Assembly: GCF_002953135.1 (NCBI RefSeq)
Contig: NZ_CP026372.1
Coordinates: forward strand, 1,550,001 to 1,614,000
From: Sphingobium sp. SCG-1
GTDB taxonomy: Bacteria; Pseudomonadota; Alphaproteobacteria; Sphingomonadales; Sphingomonadaceae
DNA length: 64,000 nt
Direction: 5' to 3'
The stretch's first letter is position 1. Every line of letters starts with the position of its first letter. Shown piece after piece: positions 43,825 through 52,543 of the stretch. The notes under the pieces are model-generated. The model was not told the DNA's origin. It saw nothing but the letters and a program-made list of their open reading frames with translations, and searched no databases. Made by a program: the position numbers and the translations under genes.

Positions 43825-44433
43825 TCAGGCGCCGAAGTCGACCTTGGGTGCGTTTTCGGCCCCCGGCGTTGTCGCCTGGAAGGGCGTCATCGGCTTCGCG
43901 CCATGGATCAGCTTCGCGCCGATCGCATCGGGGAAGGTCCGAATGCGCGTATTATACGCCTGCACCGCCCCGTTATAGTCGCGGATCGACACGGCGATGC
44001 GGTTCTCCGTCCCCTCAAGCTGCGACTGCAATTCCAGGAAGTTCTGGTTGGACTTAAGCTCCGGATAGGCCTCAGTGGTGGCAAGCAACCGCCCAAGCGA
44101 TTGGCTGAGCGCACCTTGCGCCGCCTGGAACTGCGCCACCTTGGCCGGATCGGACAAGTCCTCAGCACTAACCTGCACCGACGTTGCCTTCGCACGCGCT
44201 TCGGTGACGCGAACCAGCGTGTCCTGCTCCTGCTTCGCCGCACCCTTCACTGTGGCAACAAGGTTGCCGATCAGGTTCGAGCGCCGCTGATATTGCGCCT
44301 GAACGTCGGCCCACTTCGCCTTGGCCTCTTCTTCGGCGGTCGGCACACTGTTTATGCCACAGGACGCAAGTGTCAGCGCCGCCATTGCGGCAAACAGGGC
44401 AGGGGCAAGGCGGTGGATCGTCTTAGGCAACAT
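43825..44433 (-). CDS. lemA: LemA family lipoprotein
   Basis: A 202-residue all-helical LemA protein. The N-terminal lipobox is ALTLASC, then WADVQAQYQRRSNLIGNLVATV (key residues Q..RRS.LI.NLV.TV), a central LLATTEAYPELKSNQNFLELQSQLEGTENRI and FPDAIGAKL. ATG 44433 is used because upstream residues are non-homologous. First gene of the operon with two TPM proteins. Confidence 0.93.
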   Translation of the reverse strand: MLPKTIHRLAPALFAAMAALTLASCGINSVPTAEEEAKAKWADVQAQYQRRSNLIGNLVATVKGAAKQEQDTLVRVTEARAKATSVQVSAEDLSDPAKVAQFQAAQGALSQSLGRLLATTEAYPELKSNQNFLELQSQLEGTENRIAVSIRDYNGAVQAYNTRIRTFPDAIGAKLIHGAKPMTPFQATTPGAENAPKVDFGA

Positions 44434-44556
44434 CGAAACTCTCCCCACGGAACTGGTTGCGCAGACGTAAGGCGTGCAGCGACGGAGCGCAACTGGACAA
44501 CGACGACGCGCTTCGTCATCTTCCATTCAAGACGCGGCAAATACGGGAGATTGGCG

Positions 44557-45006
44557 ATGAGCATTATTTCGGAATTCAAGGCGTTCGTGGCGCGGGGCAA
44601 TGTGCTGGACCTTGCAATCGGTGTCATCATCGGCGGCGCATTTGCTACGATCACCAAGTCCGTCACCGAAGATCTCATCATGCCCGTGGTCGGCTGGCTG
44701 TTCGGCGGCGTGGATTTCACGCGCTTCTTCATTCGCCTTGGCCCGATCCCCGCCGGGTTTAAAGGGTCGCCGGAAAGCTATGCGGATCTCAAGGCGGCTG
44801 GCGTCGCAATGCTCGGATGGGGCGCATTCCTGACTGTCGTGGTCAACTTCCTGATCCTCGCCTTCATCATTTTCCTGCTGATGAAGGGCATTAACCGGCT
44901 GCTGCGCGCGCATCAGAAGGCTCAGGAGGACGCTGCGCCGACGCCGGAAGAAGTCGTGCTTCTGCGCGAAATCAGGGACTCGCTGAAGCGGAATCCGCAG
45001 CCTTAA
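44557..45006 (+). CDS. mscL: Large-conductance mechanosensitive channel
   Basis: A 149-residue MscL. S-helix and TM1 are SEFKAFVARGNVLDLAIGVI followed by GGAF; TM2 is LTVVVNFLILAFIIFLLMK; the C-terminal charged bundle ends EEVVLLREIRDSLK. It forms a pentameric osmotic safety valve. GGGAGA lies upstream of ATG 44557. Confidence 0.95.
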   Translation: MSIISEFKAFVARGNVLDLAIGVIIGGAFATITKSVTEDLIMPVVGWLFGGVDFTRFFIRLGPIPAGFKGSPESYADLKAAGVAMLGWGAFLTVVVNFLILAFIIFLLMKGINRLLRAHQKAQEDAAPTPEEVVLLREIRDSLKRNPQP

Positions 45007-45153
45007 AATGCGCGCAAAAGTTACGGATGCGACGAGACGTGGAACCTTAGCGACAGACACAGGTTACGCCCACTTGGATAATTGACGCACATCAAGCGCG
45101 ATTGCCCAAATGCGCCATGTCTGCCCCAGGGGGGCTCAACAGGAGAATTACCC

Positions 45154-45435
45154 GTGAAAACCTTTGTCAAAGTGATTGGTCTCGCGAGCCTTATCACGCT
45201 CGGTGCTTGTGATTCCAAACAGGAAAACAAGGTCGAGAACGCCTATGACAACCAGGCCGACGCTTTGGAAAACCAGGCGGACAAGATGGAAGACAAGGCT
45301 GACAACATGACCGGCAACGCTGCTGAAGCGGCTGAAAACGTGAGCGATGCCCTGGAAGAAAAGGCAGACGCGACCCGTGAGGCTGGCGACGTAGCGGCTG
45401 ACAAGGCCGAAGCGAAGGCTGAGAACAAGATGTAA
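45154..45435 (+). CDS. Small Ala/Glu/Asp-rich lipoprotein
   Basis: A 93-residue lipoprotein (lipobox ITLGAC) whose mature part is a highly charged helix built of repeats such as NQADALENQADKMEDKAD and EAAENVSDALEEKADATR. It is likely a long amphipathic coiled coil in the periplasm. GTG start with AGGAG eight bases upstream. Function unknown; similar proteins are common in sphingomonads. A strong terminator follows. Confidence 0.82.
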   Translation: MKTFVKVIGLASLITLGACDSKQENKVENAYDNQADALENQADKMEDKADNMTGNAAEAAENVSDALEEKADATREAGDVAADKAEAKAENKM

Positions 45436-45485
45436 TCGCCTTTGGGTTCGACGGAGCGCCTGGAGCCTCCGCAGACCCGGGCAAG

Positions 45486-45519
45486 AAGGGAGCCTCGCAG
45501 CACCGCGAGGCTCCCTTTT
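45486..45519 (+). terminator. Rho-independent terminator
   Basis: Perfect 11-bp stem GGGAGCCTCGC/GCGAGGCTCCC, extended by A-T pairs, with loop AGCACC and TTTT at 45516-45519. Confidence 0.93.
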
Positions 45520-45611
45520 GCATGTAGAGAAGAGTTCACGCCGCGATGCTTCGGCGCATATTTTCGCCCATAGTCACTTTTCATTCAGGCGATAGCGCCT
45601 ATATATGACCT

Positions 45612-45959
45612 GTCGGGTTCGCCCGACTATGGCGATAAATTGTGCCGTGTAATAGACGCAGCGGACGCGGGGGCAGTACCCGCCGGCTCCACCAAATGTC
45701 CCGATGCTTTCAGCTATGGGGATACCTGACGGGGCCGAACCAGGATCGACGTGTGTTCAAAGACGGTATTTTTGCCCGGCCCGAGTAAGCCGTGAAACTG
45801 TTCAAAACCCATAAGTGCCAACGATAACGAAGCACTCGCTCTCGCAGCGTAATTAAGGCCTCACGGCTGAGATTACTCTAAAAGAACGCGGTTGGACCCA
45901 CCGGGCAACAGAAGGGTTACAGCGGCTTCCGGGAGAGCCGGGCAACAGAATCTCCCGGA
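45612..45959 (+). ncRNA. ssrA: Two-piece (permuted) tmRNA
   Basis: The acceptor piece comes first and ends in CCGGCTCCACCA at 45684-45695, preceded by T-stem GCGGG/CCCGC. After a spacer, the coding piece begins GGGGCCGAACCAGGATCGAC at 45731, and its GGGGCCG pairs with CGGCTCC of the acceptor. The tag starts at GCC 45817 and reads ANDNEALALAA before TAA at 45850-45852. This permuted order is the alphaproteobacterial ssrA form, matured by excision of the spacer. The 3' end is set at the last hairpin (CCGGGAGA/TCTCCCGG, 45929-45958). Outer ends are approximate. Confidence 0.95.
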
Positions 45960-45966
45960 CCTTATC

Positions 45967-46197
45967 CTACATCTCCGTTTCCATCACGATGTGCGTCCAT
46001 GACACACGTTGCTGATCTGCTGTGAGCAACCTTGCTTCTGATCGGATGTATCCTTCGCGAATCACTTCAGCGCTCCTAGCGATTTGCATTTGTGACAGTG
46101 TGATGACACAATGCCTCGTTTCTTCGCAAATGCAGAACATGGCAGATAAATAATTGAAAAGGTTGTGATAAAATTTATCCGTAGGACGATCATCCAT
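45967..46197 (-). CDS. Possible small hypothetical protein
   Basis: A 76-residue frame in an AT-rich stretch just after ssrA. The part after AMFCICEETRHCVITLSQ looks protein-like. A resembling peptide (AMFNCEDTISILSLAEKY) can be read on the minus strand near 51760-51820 without a start. No convincing ribosome site precedes 46197. It may be a decayed or real member of a small family I do not recognise. Confidence 0.3.
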   Translation of the reverse strand: MDDRPTDKFYHNLFNYLSAMFCICEETRHCVITLSQMQIARSAEVIREGYIRSEARLLTADQQRVSWTHIVMETEM

Positions 46198-46266
46198 ATT
46201 GCTGATCCGTCATAAAAGTGAAATACTCCTCGCTATAGTAAGAAGTTTTTCATTTTGGAGGGTGCG

Positions 46267-46653
46267 ATGGTGAGACGGTCTTTCGTGATGATCGGCGCGG
46301 CGCTATTGTCGGTGGCGATGTCCGGCGCGGCATCGGCAGGCACTCAGTCTGAAATTGGATACGCTCCCGGTTCCCTTGGCGTCTCTGCGATCCTCAGTGG
46401 CGATTACAGCGCTGCTGCCGCGAAGTTGAACAGCCTGGAGGGAACAACCAAGCGTGATCCTGCTCGCCTCATCAATCTGGGCAATGCCTATGCAGGTATG
46501 GGGCGGACCTATGACGCGGATCGAGCGTATCGCAAAGCCCTGAAGTCGATGCCGGTCGATCTGCTGCTGGCGGACGGATCAGTGGCGTCCTCGCATATAA
46601 TTGCCAAAGAGGCGCTCAGTCGCTTGCCGCGGACTACTTACGCGCTGCGCTGA
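46267..46653 (+). CDS. Exported TPR-like small protein
   Basis: A 128-residue protein with a signal peptide (MVRRSFVMIGAALLSVAMSG, cleaved after SAG). One or two TPR-like helices follow (AILSGDYSAAAAKLNSLE; INLGNAYAGMGRTYDADRAY by its key G.A.Y...G). ATG 46267 has GGAGG five bases upstream. Function unknown; likely a periplasmic adaptor. Confidence 0.8.
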   Translation: MVRRSFVMIGAALLSVAMSGAASAGTQSEIGYAPGSLGVSAILSGDYSAAAAKLNSLEGTTKRDPARLINLGNAYAGMGRTYDADRAYRKALKSMPVDLLLADGSVASSHIIAKEALSRLPRTTYALR

Positions 46654-46676
46654 TTCATTTTTCAGGGAAGGGGCGT

Positions 46677-46721
46677 CTGATCCGGCGGCAGCGCGCGATA
46701 TGCGCCTGCCGCCGGATTCAG
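46677..46721. terminator. Bidirectional terminator between convergent genes
   Basis: Perfect 12-bp stem ATCCGGCGGCAG/CTGCCGCCGGAT (46680-46691 with 46706-46717) plus an inner GCGC stem, flanked by short T-runs on both strands. It separates the TPR gene from convergent manA. Confidence 0.7.
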
Positions 46722-46737
46722 TTTGGGAAGGCGTGCG

Positions 46738-47565
46738 TCACTGAAAGGCGAGGAGGCCCGCCGTGTCGCTGCTCACCGCAAAGTCCACGTCACCGTCGAT
46801 CAGCCAGCACTCCTTGGCGGACCAATCCTGCCCGTCAATCGTGCCCGCTCCGGTGATCGGCACGAACCAGCACGGCTTATGTGCAGGAAGGGTAGGCCGC
46901 TCGCCTGCCTTCCACGACACCATGTCCATCGTGAACGGCGCGTAGCTGCCGTCCACTACGCGATCGTGCGTGCCAAGCGGCAGGGTGCGATCACCATCGG
47001 GAAAAGGCTTGGCCTTGCTGACCGCGACGCCGTCATCCAGATGCAGTTCGCGCGGTCGCCCGTAATCGAACAGGCGATAGGTCACGTCATTGTTCTGCTG
47101 AACCTCGACCAGTGTCACGCCCGCGCCGATCGCGTGCACTGTTCCGGCCGGAATATAATAGAAGCTGCCCGGCTGGACTTTCTTCCAGTCCATCAATTGC
47201 TCGATGGACCCATCCAGCGCCGCTGCCCGCAGGGCGTCGCCGTCCAGCACCTGCGTCATGCCGATGCCCAATCGGGCGTCGGGTTCAGCGTCAAGAACGT
47301 ACCAGCATTCGGACTTGCCGCCCGTCAACCCCCGATCCGCCGCCTCGGAATCATTCGGGTGCACCTGCACCGACAATTTCTCGCTGGTGAAGATATACTT
47401 GACCAGCAGCGGCGGATGACGCCCCTCCGGCCCATCGAACCAGATTTCGCCGATCTTCTGTTTGTCCGGATTGGGAAAGCTCTCGGGCAAATCATAGCGG
47501 CCCCATGGCTTCTCGACCGCCTTCTGCGTCAGGCGCACGGCCCCGGTTCGCGGCGTGGACGTCAT
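46738..47565 (-). CDS. manA: Mannose-6-phosphate isomerase, class I
   Basis: A 275-residue cupin-type isomerase linking fructose-6-P and mannose-6-P, hence a source of GDP-mannose for polysaccharides. Zinc-site residues lie in LSVQVHPNDSEA and in YYIPAGTVHAIG; RPRELHLDDG follows. It is shorter than the enteric enzyme (about 390), like other class I-type short forms. ATG 47565 overlaps the amidohydrolase stop. Confidence 0.88.
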   Translation of the reverse strand: MTSTPRTGAVRLTQKAVEKPWGRYDLPESFPNPDKQKIGEIWFDGPEGRHPPLLVKYIFTSEKLSVQVHPNDSEAADRGLTGGKSECWYVLDAEPDARLGIGMTQVLDGDALRAAALDGSIEQLMDWKKVQPGSFYYIPAGTVHAIGAGVTLVEVQQNNDVTYRLFDYGRPRELHLDDGVAVSKAKPFPDGDRTLPLGTHDRVVDGSYAPFTMDMVSWKAGERPTLPAHKPCWFVPITGAGTIDGQDWSAKECWLIDGDVDFAVSSDTAGLLAFQ

Positions 47566-49220
47566 TGCTCGGTTCCTTTCACATAGGCGCGCTTGCCGCC
47601 CACCCATGTCTCGATCACCTGCGTTTCGCGGATATCGGCAGGGCGAGCGAGCGTTATATCCCTGTCGACCAATATAAAGTCGGCCTGTTGACCCGGCGTT
47701 AACGTGCCGAAGCGTTTTTCGGCGAACCCCGCATAGGCCGCACCCTGCGTAAATGCCGCCAGTGCTTCCTCAAGCCGGATGCGCTGCTGCGGCATCCATC
47801 CGCCGAACGGTTCGCCCTTAGCGTCCTCCCGCGTAATCGCGACCGCGATGCCGGGGAAGGGATTGGCTGACTCCACCGGCACGTCCGATCCGAACGCCAG
47901 CGGCACCTTGTTGTCCAGCATCGTGCGCCAGGCATAAGCGCCCTTTAGCCGCGCCTCGCCCATGCGCGCGGTCGCCATCCGCCAGTCGGACGCCTCATGC
48001 ACCGGCTGCATCGAGGCGATCGTGCCATGCTGCGCGAACCGCGGCAGGTCCACCGGATCGACGATCTGCGCATGTTCCACCCGCCAGCGCCGATCACCCT
48101 TGTAGGTGTCCGCGATCTCGTCGATCGCATCGAGGATTTCGGCATTGGCCTGATCGCCGATCGCATGCACCGCGATCTGGAAATTATCCATGGCGGCGCG
48201 GCTCATCTGGTTGCGCAACTGCGTCGATCCCGTCAGCGGCAGCCCGCGCTGGCCCGGAGCGTCGCTATAGTCGGCCTTCAGCCACGCCCCGCGCGATCCC
48301 AGCGCGCCATCGAGATACAGCTTCACGCCGCCCAGCCGCAGCCGGTCGTCATACAGCCATGGCGTAGGCTCCGGCCCGGCGATCGCGATCATGTTCTCGA
48401 TCCCCGACGCATAGGCCATTATCCGCACGCGCAATGCGCCGCGATCTCCCGACCGGCGGAATGTCTGCCAATCGTCCATGCTGGTGCCCATGTCGGCAAT
48501 CGCCGTAATGCCATAGGAGAGCAGCCTGGCCTGCGCCTTTGCAAAAGCCAGATCGCGGTCCTTGGGAGCGGGTGGCGGCACCACGCGCTCGATCAGCGCC
48601 TGGGCCGCATCCACGAACACGCCCGACGGCTTGCCGCCCACCATTTCGAAGCGCCCGCCCGCTGGCACTTTGGTGGCGACCGTAATGCCCGCCGCTTTCA
48701 TCGCCGCGCTGTTTGCCCAGCCCGCATGGCCATCGACACGCTCCAACCAGACCGGAATGTCGCTCACCGCCGCATCCAGTTCCGTCGCCGTGGGAAAACG
48801 GCCAAGCCCCCAGAGTTCCTGGTTCCAGCCGGTCCCGATGATCCACTTGCGCCCGGCATTTTCCCGCGCATAGGCCGTGATCTTCGCCTGCACCTCGGCC
48901 AGCGATCGCGTGTCCGACAGATCAAGCGTCAGCAGCGACAGGCCAAGGCCCATCACATGTCCATGCCCATCAATCATTCCGGGAAGCAAAGTGCGTCCCT
49001 TACCGTCCAGCTTGAACGTCGGCCTTTCGGGCCGCTTGTCCTTGCCTTTCAGTAGCTTCTCGACCTTGCCATCGTCGCCGATCACCAGTGCGTCGAACGA
49101 CACAAGCTTGCCCTTGTCGTCCAGCGCCACGCCATTGACGTTATCGATCAGCGATGAGGCAAGGAGCGGAGAGGAGAGGGCGGAGGCCAGCAACGCACTC
49201 GCCAGAACGAAACGCCTCAT
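47562..49220 (-). CDS. Amidohydrolase (YtcJ-like), exported
   Basis: A 552-residue metal-dependent hydrolase. A signal peptide (LASALLASALSSPLLA) precedes the amidohydrolase_3 features: DGHGHVMGLG, RVDGHAGWANSAA, HAIGDQANAEI, EHAQIVDP and FGSDVPVESANPF. YtcJ-type enzymes act on amide or cyclic amide substrates; the natural substrate is unknown. Middle gene of a three-gene operon with 4-nt overlaps at both ends. Confidence 0.9.
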   Translation of the reverse strand: MRRFVLASALLASALSSPLLASSLIDNVNGVALDDKGKLVSFDALVIGDDGKVEKLLKGKDKRPERPTFKLDGKGRTLLPGMIDGHGHVMGLGLSLLTLDLSDTRSLAEVQAKITAYARENAGRKWIIGTGWNQELWGLGRFPTATELDAAVSDIPVWLERVDGHAGWANSAAMKAAGITVATKVPAGGRFEMVGGKPSGVFVDAAQALIERVVPPPAPKDRDLAFAKAQARLLSYGITAIADMGTSMDDWQTFRRSGDRGALRVRIMAYASGIENMIAIAGPEPTPWLYDDRLRLGGVKLYLDGALGSRGAWLKADYSDAPGQRGLPLTGSTQLRNQMSRAAMDNFQIAVHAIGDQANAEILDAIDEIADTYKGDRRWRVEHAQIVDPVDLPRFAQHGTIASMQPVHEASDWRMATARMGEARLKGAYAWRTMLDNKVPLAFGSDVPVESANPFPGIAVAITREDAKGEPFGGWMPQQRIRLEEALAAFTQGAAYAGFAEKRFGTLTPGQQADFILVDRDITLARPADIRETQVIETWVGGKRAYVKGTEQ

Positions 49221-50086
49221 ATGCGCGTGATCCGCCGCACAAGCGCGCTGGTATCCTGCCGATTGCCGCCCATCGCCTGAATATCGGCATAGAATTGATC
49301 GACCTGCGCCGCCATTGGCAACGTCGCGCCGTTCGACCGCGCTTCCTCCAGCGCCAGCCCCAGATCCTTGCGCATCCAGTCTACCGCGAAGCCGAAATCG
49401 AAGCTGTCCTGCGCCATCGTCTTCCAGCGGTTTTCCATCTGCCAGCTTTGCGCCGCGCCGCCCGAGATCGCCTCAAACACCTTGTCGAGGTCGAGGTCCG
49501 ACGCCTGCGCAAACCGGAGTGCTTCTGATAATCCCTGTAGGACGCCGGCAATGCAGATCTGGTTCACCATCTTCGTCGTCTGGCCCGCACCCGCCACGCC
49601 GACATGCACGATCCGTGCGGCATAGCATTGCATCACGATCCGCGCCGCCTCGACGGCCGGTTCAGTTCCCCCGCACATGATCGAAAGCTTCCCATTTTCC
49701 GCGCCCGCCTGTCCGCCGGAGACCGGCGCGTCGACGCAATGGATGCCGCGGCTTTCGCCCTCTACGAACAACTGCCGCGCGATCTTCGCCGACACCGTGG
49801 TGTGGTCGATGAACAGCGCTCCCTTGCCCATCGCCCGAAACGCGCCGTCGCGTCCCAGCGTCACCGCCGCCAAATCGTCATCGGCGCCGACGCAGCTTAT
49901 CACCACCTCTGCGCCTTCGGCGGCTTGCATGGGGCTTACCGCTACCGTTCCGCCATAGGCTTCGGACCAAGCCTTCGCCTTGCCGATCGACCGGTTGTAG
50001 ACGCTGACCTGATGTCCCGCCTTGGCCAGATGCCCGGCAATCGGACCACCCATAACGCCAAGGCCGATAAATGCTATATTCGCCAT
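49217..50086 (-). CDS. 3-hydroxyisobutyrate dehydrogenase-like oxidoreductase
   Basis: A 289-residue beta-hydroxyacid dehydrogenase. Rossmann motif FIGLGVMGGPIAGHLAKAGH, substrate-site DAPVSGGQAGAENGKL and catalytic Lys in GQTTKMVNQICIAG are intact. It could be MmsB (valine catabolism) or a tartronate semialdehyde/glyoxylate reductase. The lack of adjacent valine-degradation genes leaves this open. Confidence 0.9.
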   Translation of the reverse strand: MANIAFIGLGVMGGPIAGHLAKAGHQVSVYNRSIGKAKAWSEAYGGTVAVSPMQAAEGAEVVISCVGADDDLAAVTLGRDGAFRAMGKGALFIDHTTVSAKIARQLFVEGESRGIHCVDAPVSGGQAGAENGKLSIMCGGTEPAVEAARIVMQCYAARIVHVGVAGAGQTTKMVNQICIAGVLQGLSEALRFAQASDLDLDKVFEAISGGAAQSWQMENRWKTMAQDSFDFGFAVDWMRKDLGLALEEARSNGATLPMAAQVDQFYADIQAMGGNRQDTSALVRRITRI

Positions 50087-50193
50087 TGCACCTGCTTAGA
50101 AGTGAGTCCGCAACAAGGGTTTGCCCCGCATAGGGCGAGTTTTGGCCAAGAGCCAGTTTCTTCTTGGTCCACGATGGAGTAGGGGCGGCGGTC

Positions 50194-51441
50194 ATGAACA
50201 CGCTGACAAAGATCGAGGGCGCGCTGCCGCTGCCCGTAACCGTGGATGACATATTGGCCGCACGCGCCCGGATTTCCGGCGCGATCGTGCGCACCCCGAC
50301 GCTGATTAGCCGCACGCTCTCCGATATGGTTGGTGCGAAGGTCTACCTCAAGTTTGAGAACCTTCAGTTCACGGCGGCGTATAAGGAACGCGGCGCGCTC
50401 AATCGCCTATCGCTGCTGGACGATGCCGCGCGGGCCAAGGGCGTTATCGCCGCGTCCGCAGGCAACCACGCTCAGGGCCTTGCCTATCACGGTGCGCGTC
50501 TCGGGGTTCCGGTCACGATCGTGATGCCGACGACCACGCCAACGGTGAAGGTGATGCAGACACAGGGCCACGGCGCGACGGTCGTTCTCCACGGCGAGAA
50601 GTTCGACGATGCCTACGCCCATGCCCGCACGCTGGAGAAAGAGCGGGGCCTGACTTTCGTCCACCCCTTCGATGAACCGGACATCATCGCGGGGCAGGGT
50701 ACGATAGCCCTCGAAATGCTGGAGGATGCCCCGGACATCGACACGCTGGTGATCCCGATCGGCGGCGGGGGCTTGTTCTCAGGAATGGGCACAGCCGCCC
50801 GCGCGATGAAGCCTGACATGCGCCTGATCGGCGTGCAGGCGGAACTCTATCCGTCGATGTACGACCTGATGAAGGGTGAGGATCTCGCGTGCGACGGGGA
50901 TACGCTGGCGGAAGGCATTGCCGTCAAGCAGCCGGGCCTCCTCACGCGTTTGTTCGTGGAGCGATTGGCCGACGACATCGTTCTGGTAAATGAGCGATCG
51001 CTGGAGCAGGCGGTCAGCCTGCTGCTTCAGATAGAGAAAACCGTCGTCGAGGGTGCAGGCGCCGCGGGCCTTGCCGCAGTACTCTCGCACAAGGAGATGT
51101 TCGCGGGCCGCACTGTCGGTCTGGTGTTATGCGGCGGCAACATTGACACACGGTTGCTTGCCAACGTCCTGTTACGCGACCTTGCCCGCTCGGGCCGCTT
51201 GGCACGGCTACGCATCCGCCTTCAGGATCGGCCCGGCGCACTGTTTCAGATCGCTCGTATCTTCGATGAGCAAAAGGTCAACATCATCGAAATCTATCAC
51301 CAGCGAGTGTTCACCAGCCTGCCGGCAAAGGGCCTCATCACCGATATCGAATGCGAGACCCGCGATGACGCGCACCTACAGGGCTTGATTAAGGCAATTG
51401 CCGACGCGGGCTATGAAGTCTCACCGGTGGAGCTGGCATAG
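50194..51441 (+). CDS. ilvA: Threonine ammonia-lyase
   Basis: A 415-residue PLP enzyme converting threonine to 2-oxobutyrate. PLP lysine in FTAAYKERGALNRL, SAGNHAQGLAYH, and phosphate loop IPIGGGGLFSGM are present. The C-terminal ACT-like domain (RLQDRPGALFQIARIFDEQK) implies allosteric control, as in the single-ACT biosynthetic/catabolic type. ATG 50194 is chosen for homology. Confidence 0.93.
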   Translation: MNTLTKIEGALPLPVTVDDILAARARISGAIVRTPTLISRTLSDMVGAKVYLKFENLQFTAAYKERGALNRLSLLDDAARAKGVIAASAGNHAQGLAYHGARLGVPVTIVMPTTTPTVKVMQTQGHGATVVLHGEKFDDAYAHARTLEKERGLTFVHPFDEPDIIAGQGTIALEMLEDAPDIDTLVIPIGGGGLFSGMGTAARAMKPDMRLIGVQAELYPSMYDLMKGEDLACDGDTLAEGIAVKQPGLLTRLFVERLADDIVLVNERSLEQAVSLLLQIEKTVVEGAGAAGLAAVLSHKEMFAGRTVGLVLCGGNIDTRLLANVLLRDLARSGRLARLRIRLQDRPGALFQIARIFDEQKVNIIEIYHQRVFTSLPAKGLITDIECETRDDAHLQGLIKAIADAGYEVSPVELA

Positions 51442-51501
51442 CGCCGGCTTCATCCCTTCGATGCAGCCGCTGTATGTCTCAACGCGTCGAAGCCCGACTC
51501 T

Positions 51502-51660
51502 CTAAAGCAGAATAACCGTGGCGATGCCGATAAACCCGGCAACCAGCACCACTATGCCTGAGACCCGCGAGACCGACGATATAAGACTTTCGACAAATGC
51601 ATCCTGGGGCGCCCCCGCTCCGGAACATACGCTCATTTCGTTTTGAGAACTGTAATTCAT
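51502..51660 (-). CDS. 52-aa single-span membrane protein
   Basis: A short frame from ATG 51660 to TAG 51502 encodes 52 residues. A hydrophilic N-terminus (MNYSSQNEMSVCSGAG) is followed by VSGIVVLVAGFIGIATVILL as one C-terminal membrane helix. A helix ending exactly at the stop codon is unlikely in a random frame. A weak GGTGGG/AGG ribosome site precedes it. Family unknown; it lies at the edge of the exopolysaccharide control region. Confidence 0.5.
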   Translation of the reverse strand: MNYSSQNEMSVCSGAGAPQDAFVESLISSVSRVSGIVVLVAGFIGIATVILL

Positions 51661-52543
51661 GACCTGACCCACCAGTTGGCCGTGCGGAGCAACATTGCAT
51701 CCTGCGGCACATCTTCCCCCGAATTCTTATGTTCTTGTCTTTCTATGTAGGTATTTTTCCGCAAGTGACAATATCGAAATTGTGTCTTCGCAATTGAACA
51801 TGGCTTTATACTGCGGCGCAACATAGAAGATGGTGATGATGCATTACGCAATAACTTGGCTATCTATTAGAAAGAGAGCGGTGTTTATAAGCTCGTCAAT
51901 GATCTTCCTTGCGAGGAAGTCAGTATAGTTTCTATGAAGAAGCCAATAAATGACGCCCGACGACTAACGATATTCAATCCATTCAAGCAGAGGATGGAAG
52001 TTAAACACAGAATTCTCCTCTCGCCGCAGCGATAGCTCCATTGGCCGCACGTATTTGTTAACCATATTATGCAGAAGGTAGATGCAGCCCTGCATCATCT
52101 GGCAGTGGCGACCCGTATTGTTCACGTAAAAAAATCTCCGTTCGCCTCTGCAAAAGCGCGCTTTACGGTAATATCGGGCGACGTCTCCGCCATCCGCCCC
52201 ATTGGGCTTCATCCACCTGTTGTCGTCGGAAATCCTGCATTCAGGTTTGCGTGTCAGATTTGATCGATAAGGGAATGGGAATGCATTTGCGACTTAACAC
52301 ACTTGTGGTGGAAGATGACACACAGGCGTCTCAGCATTAGCGCCGATTCCTAATGTCGTATTAGCGTTCAATTGCAAAAAAGCTAATTACGCAAATATAC
52401 GTACAGAGAGCATTAGTATAGATTTAGGAATATGACGATCCCGCAATGGTACGGTATTGCGTAATTGGTTACTGCTCTTGCTGCATACGCGAAATCCTAC
52501 TAGTCTGAATCCCATATATCTGTTCGTGGTTGGGGTTTCGCAC
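51661..52543. promoter_or_regulatory. AT-rich 0.9-kb leader of the exopolysaccharide operon
   Basis: No convincing gene is present; the region is visibly poorer in GC than its neighbours. It carries repeated symmetric motifs: ATTACGCAATA at 51843-51853, ATTACGCAAATA at 52386-52397 and the inverse TATTGCGTAAT at 52455-52465. A separate inverted pair is ATTCCTAA (52346-52353) with TTAGGAAT (52424-52431). Minus-strand frames at 51964-52212 and 51657-51851 are weak. A multi-input promoter or a decayed insert are both possible. Confidence 0.5.

Noticed and set aside
51964..52212. 82-aa minus-strand frame in the EPS leader
   Set aside because: No recognisable motif, no clear ribosome site and located in AT-rich noncoding-like DNA.
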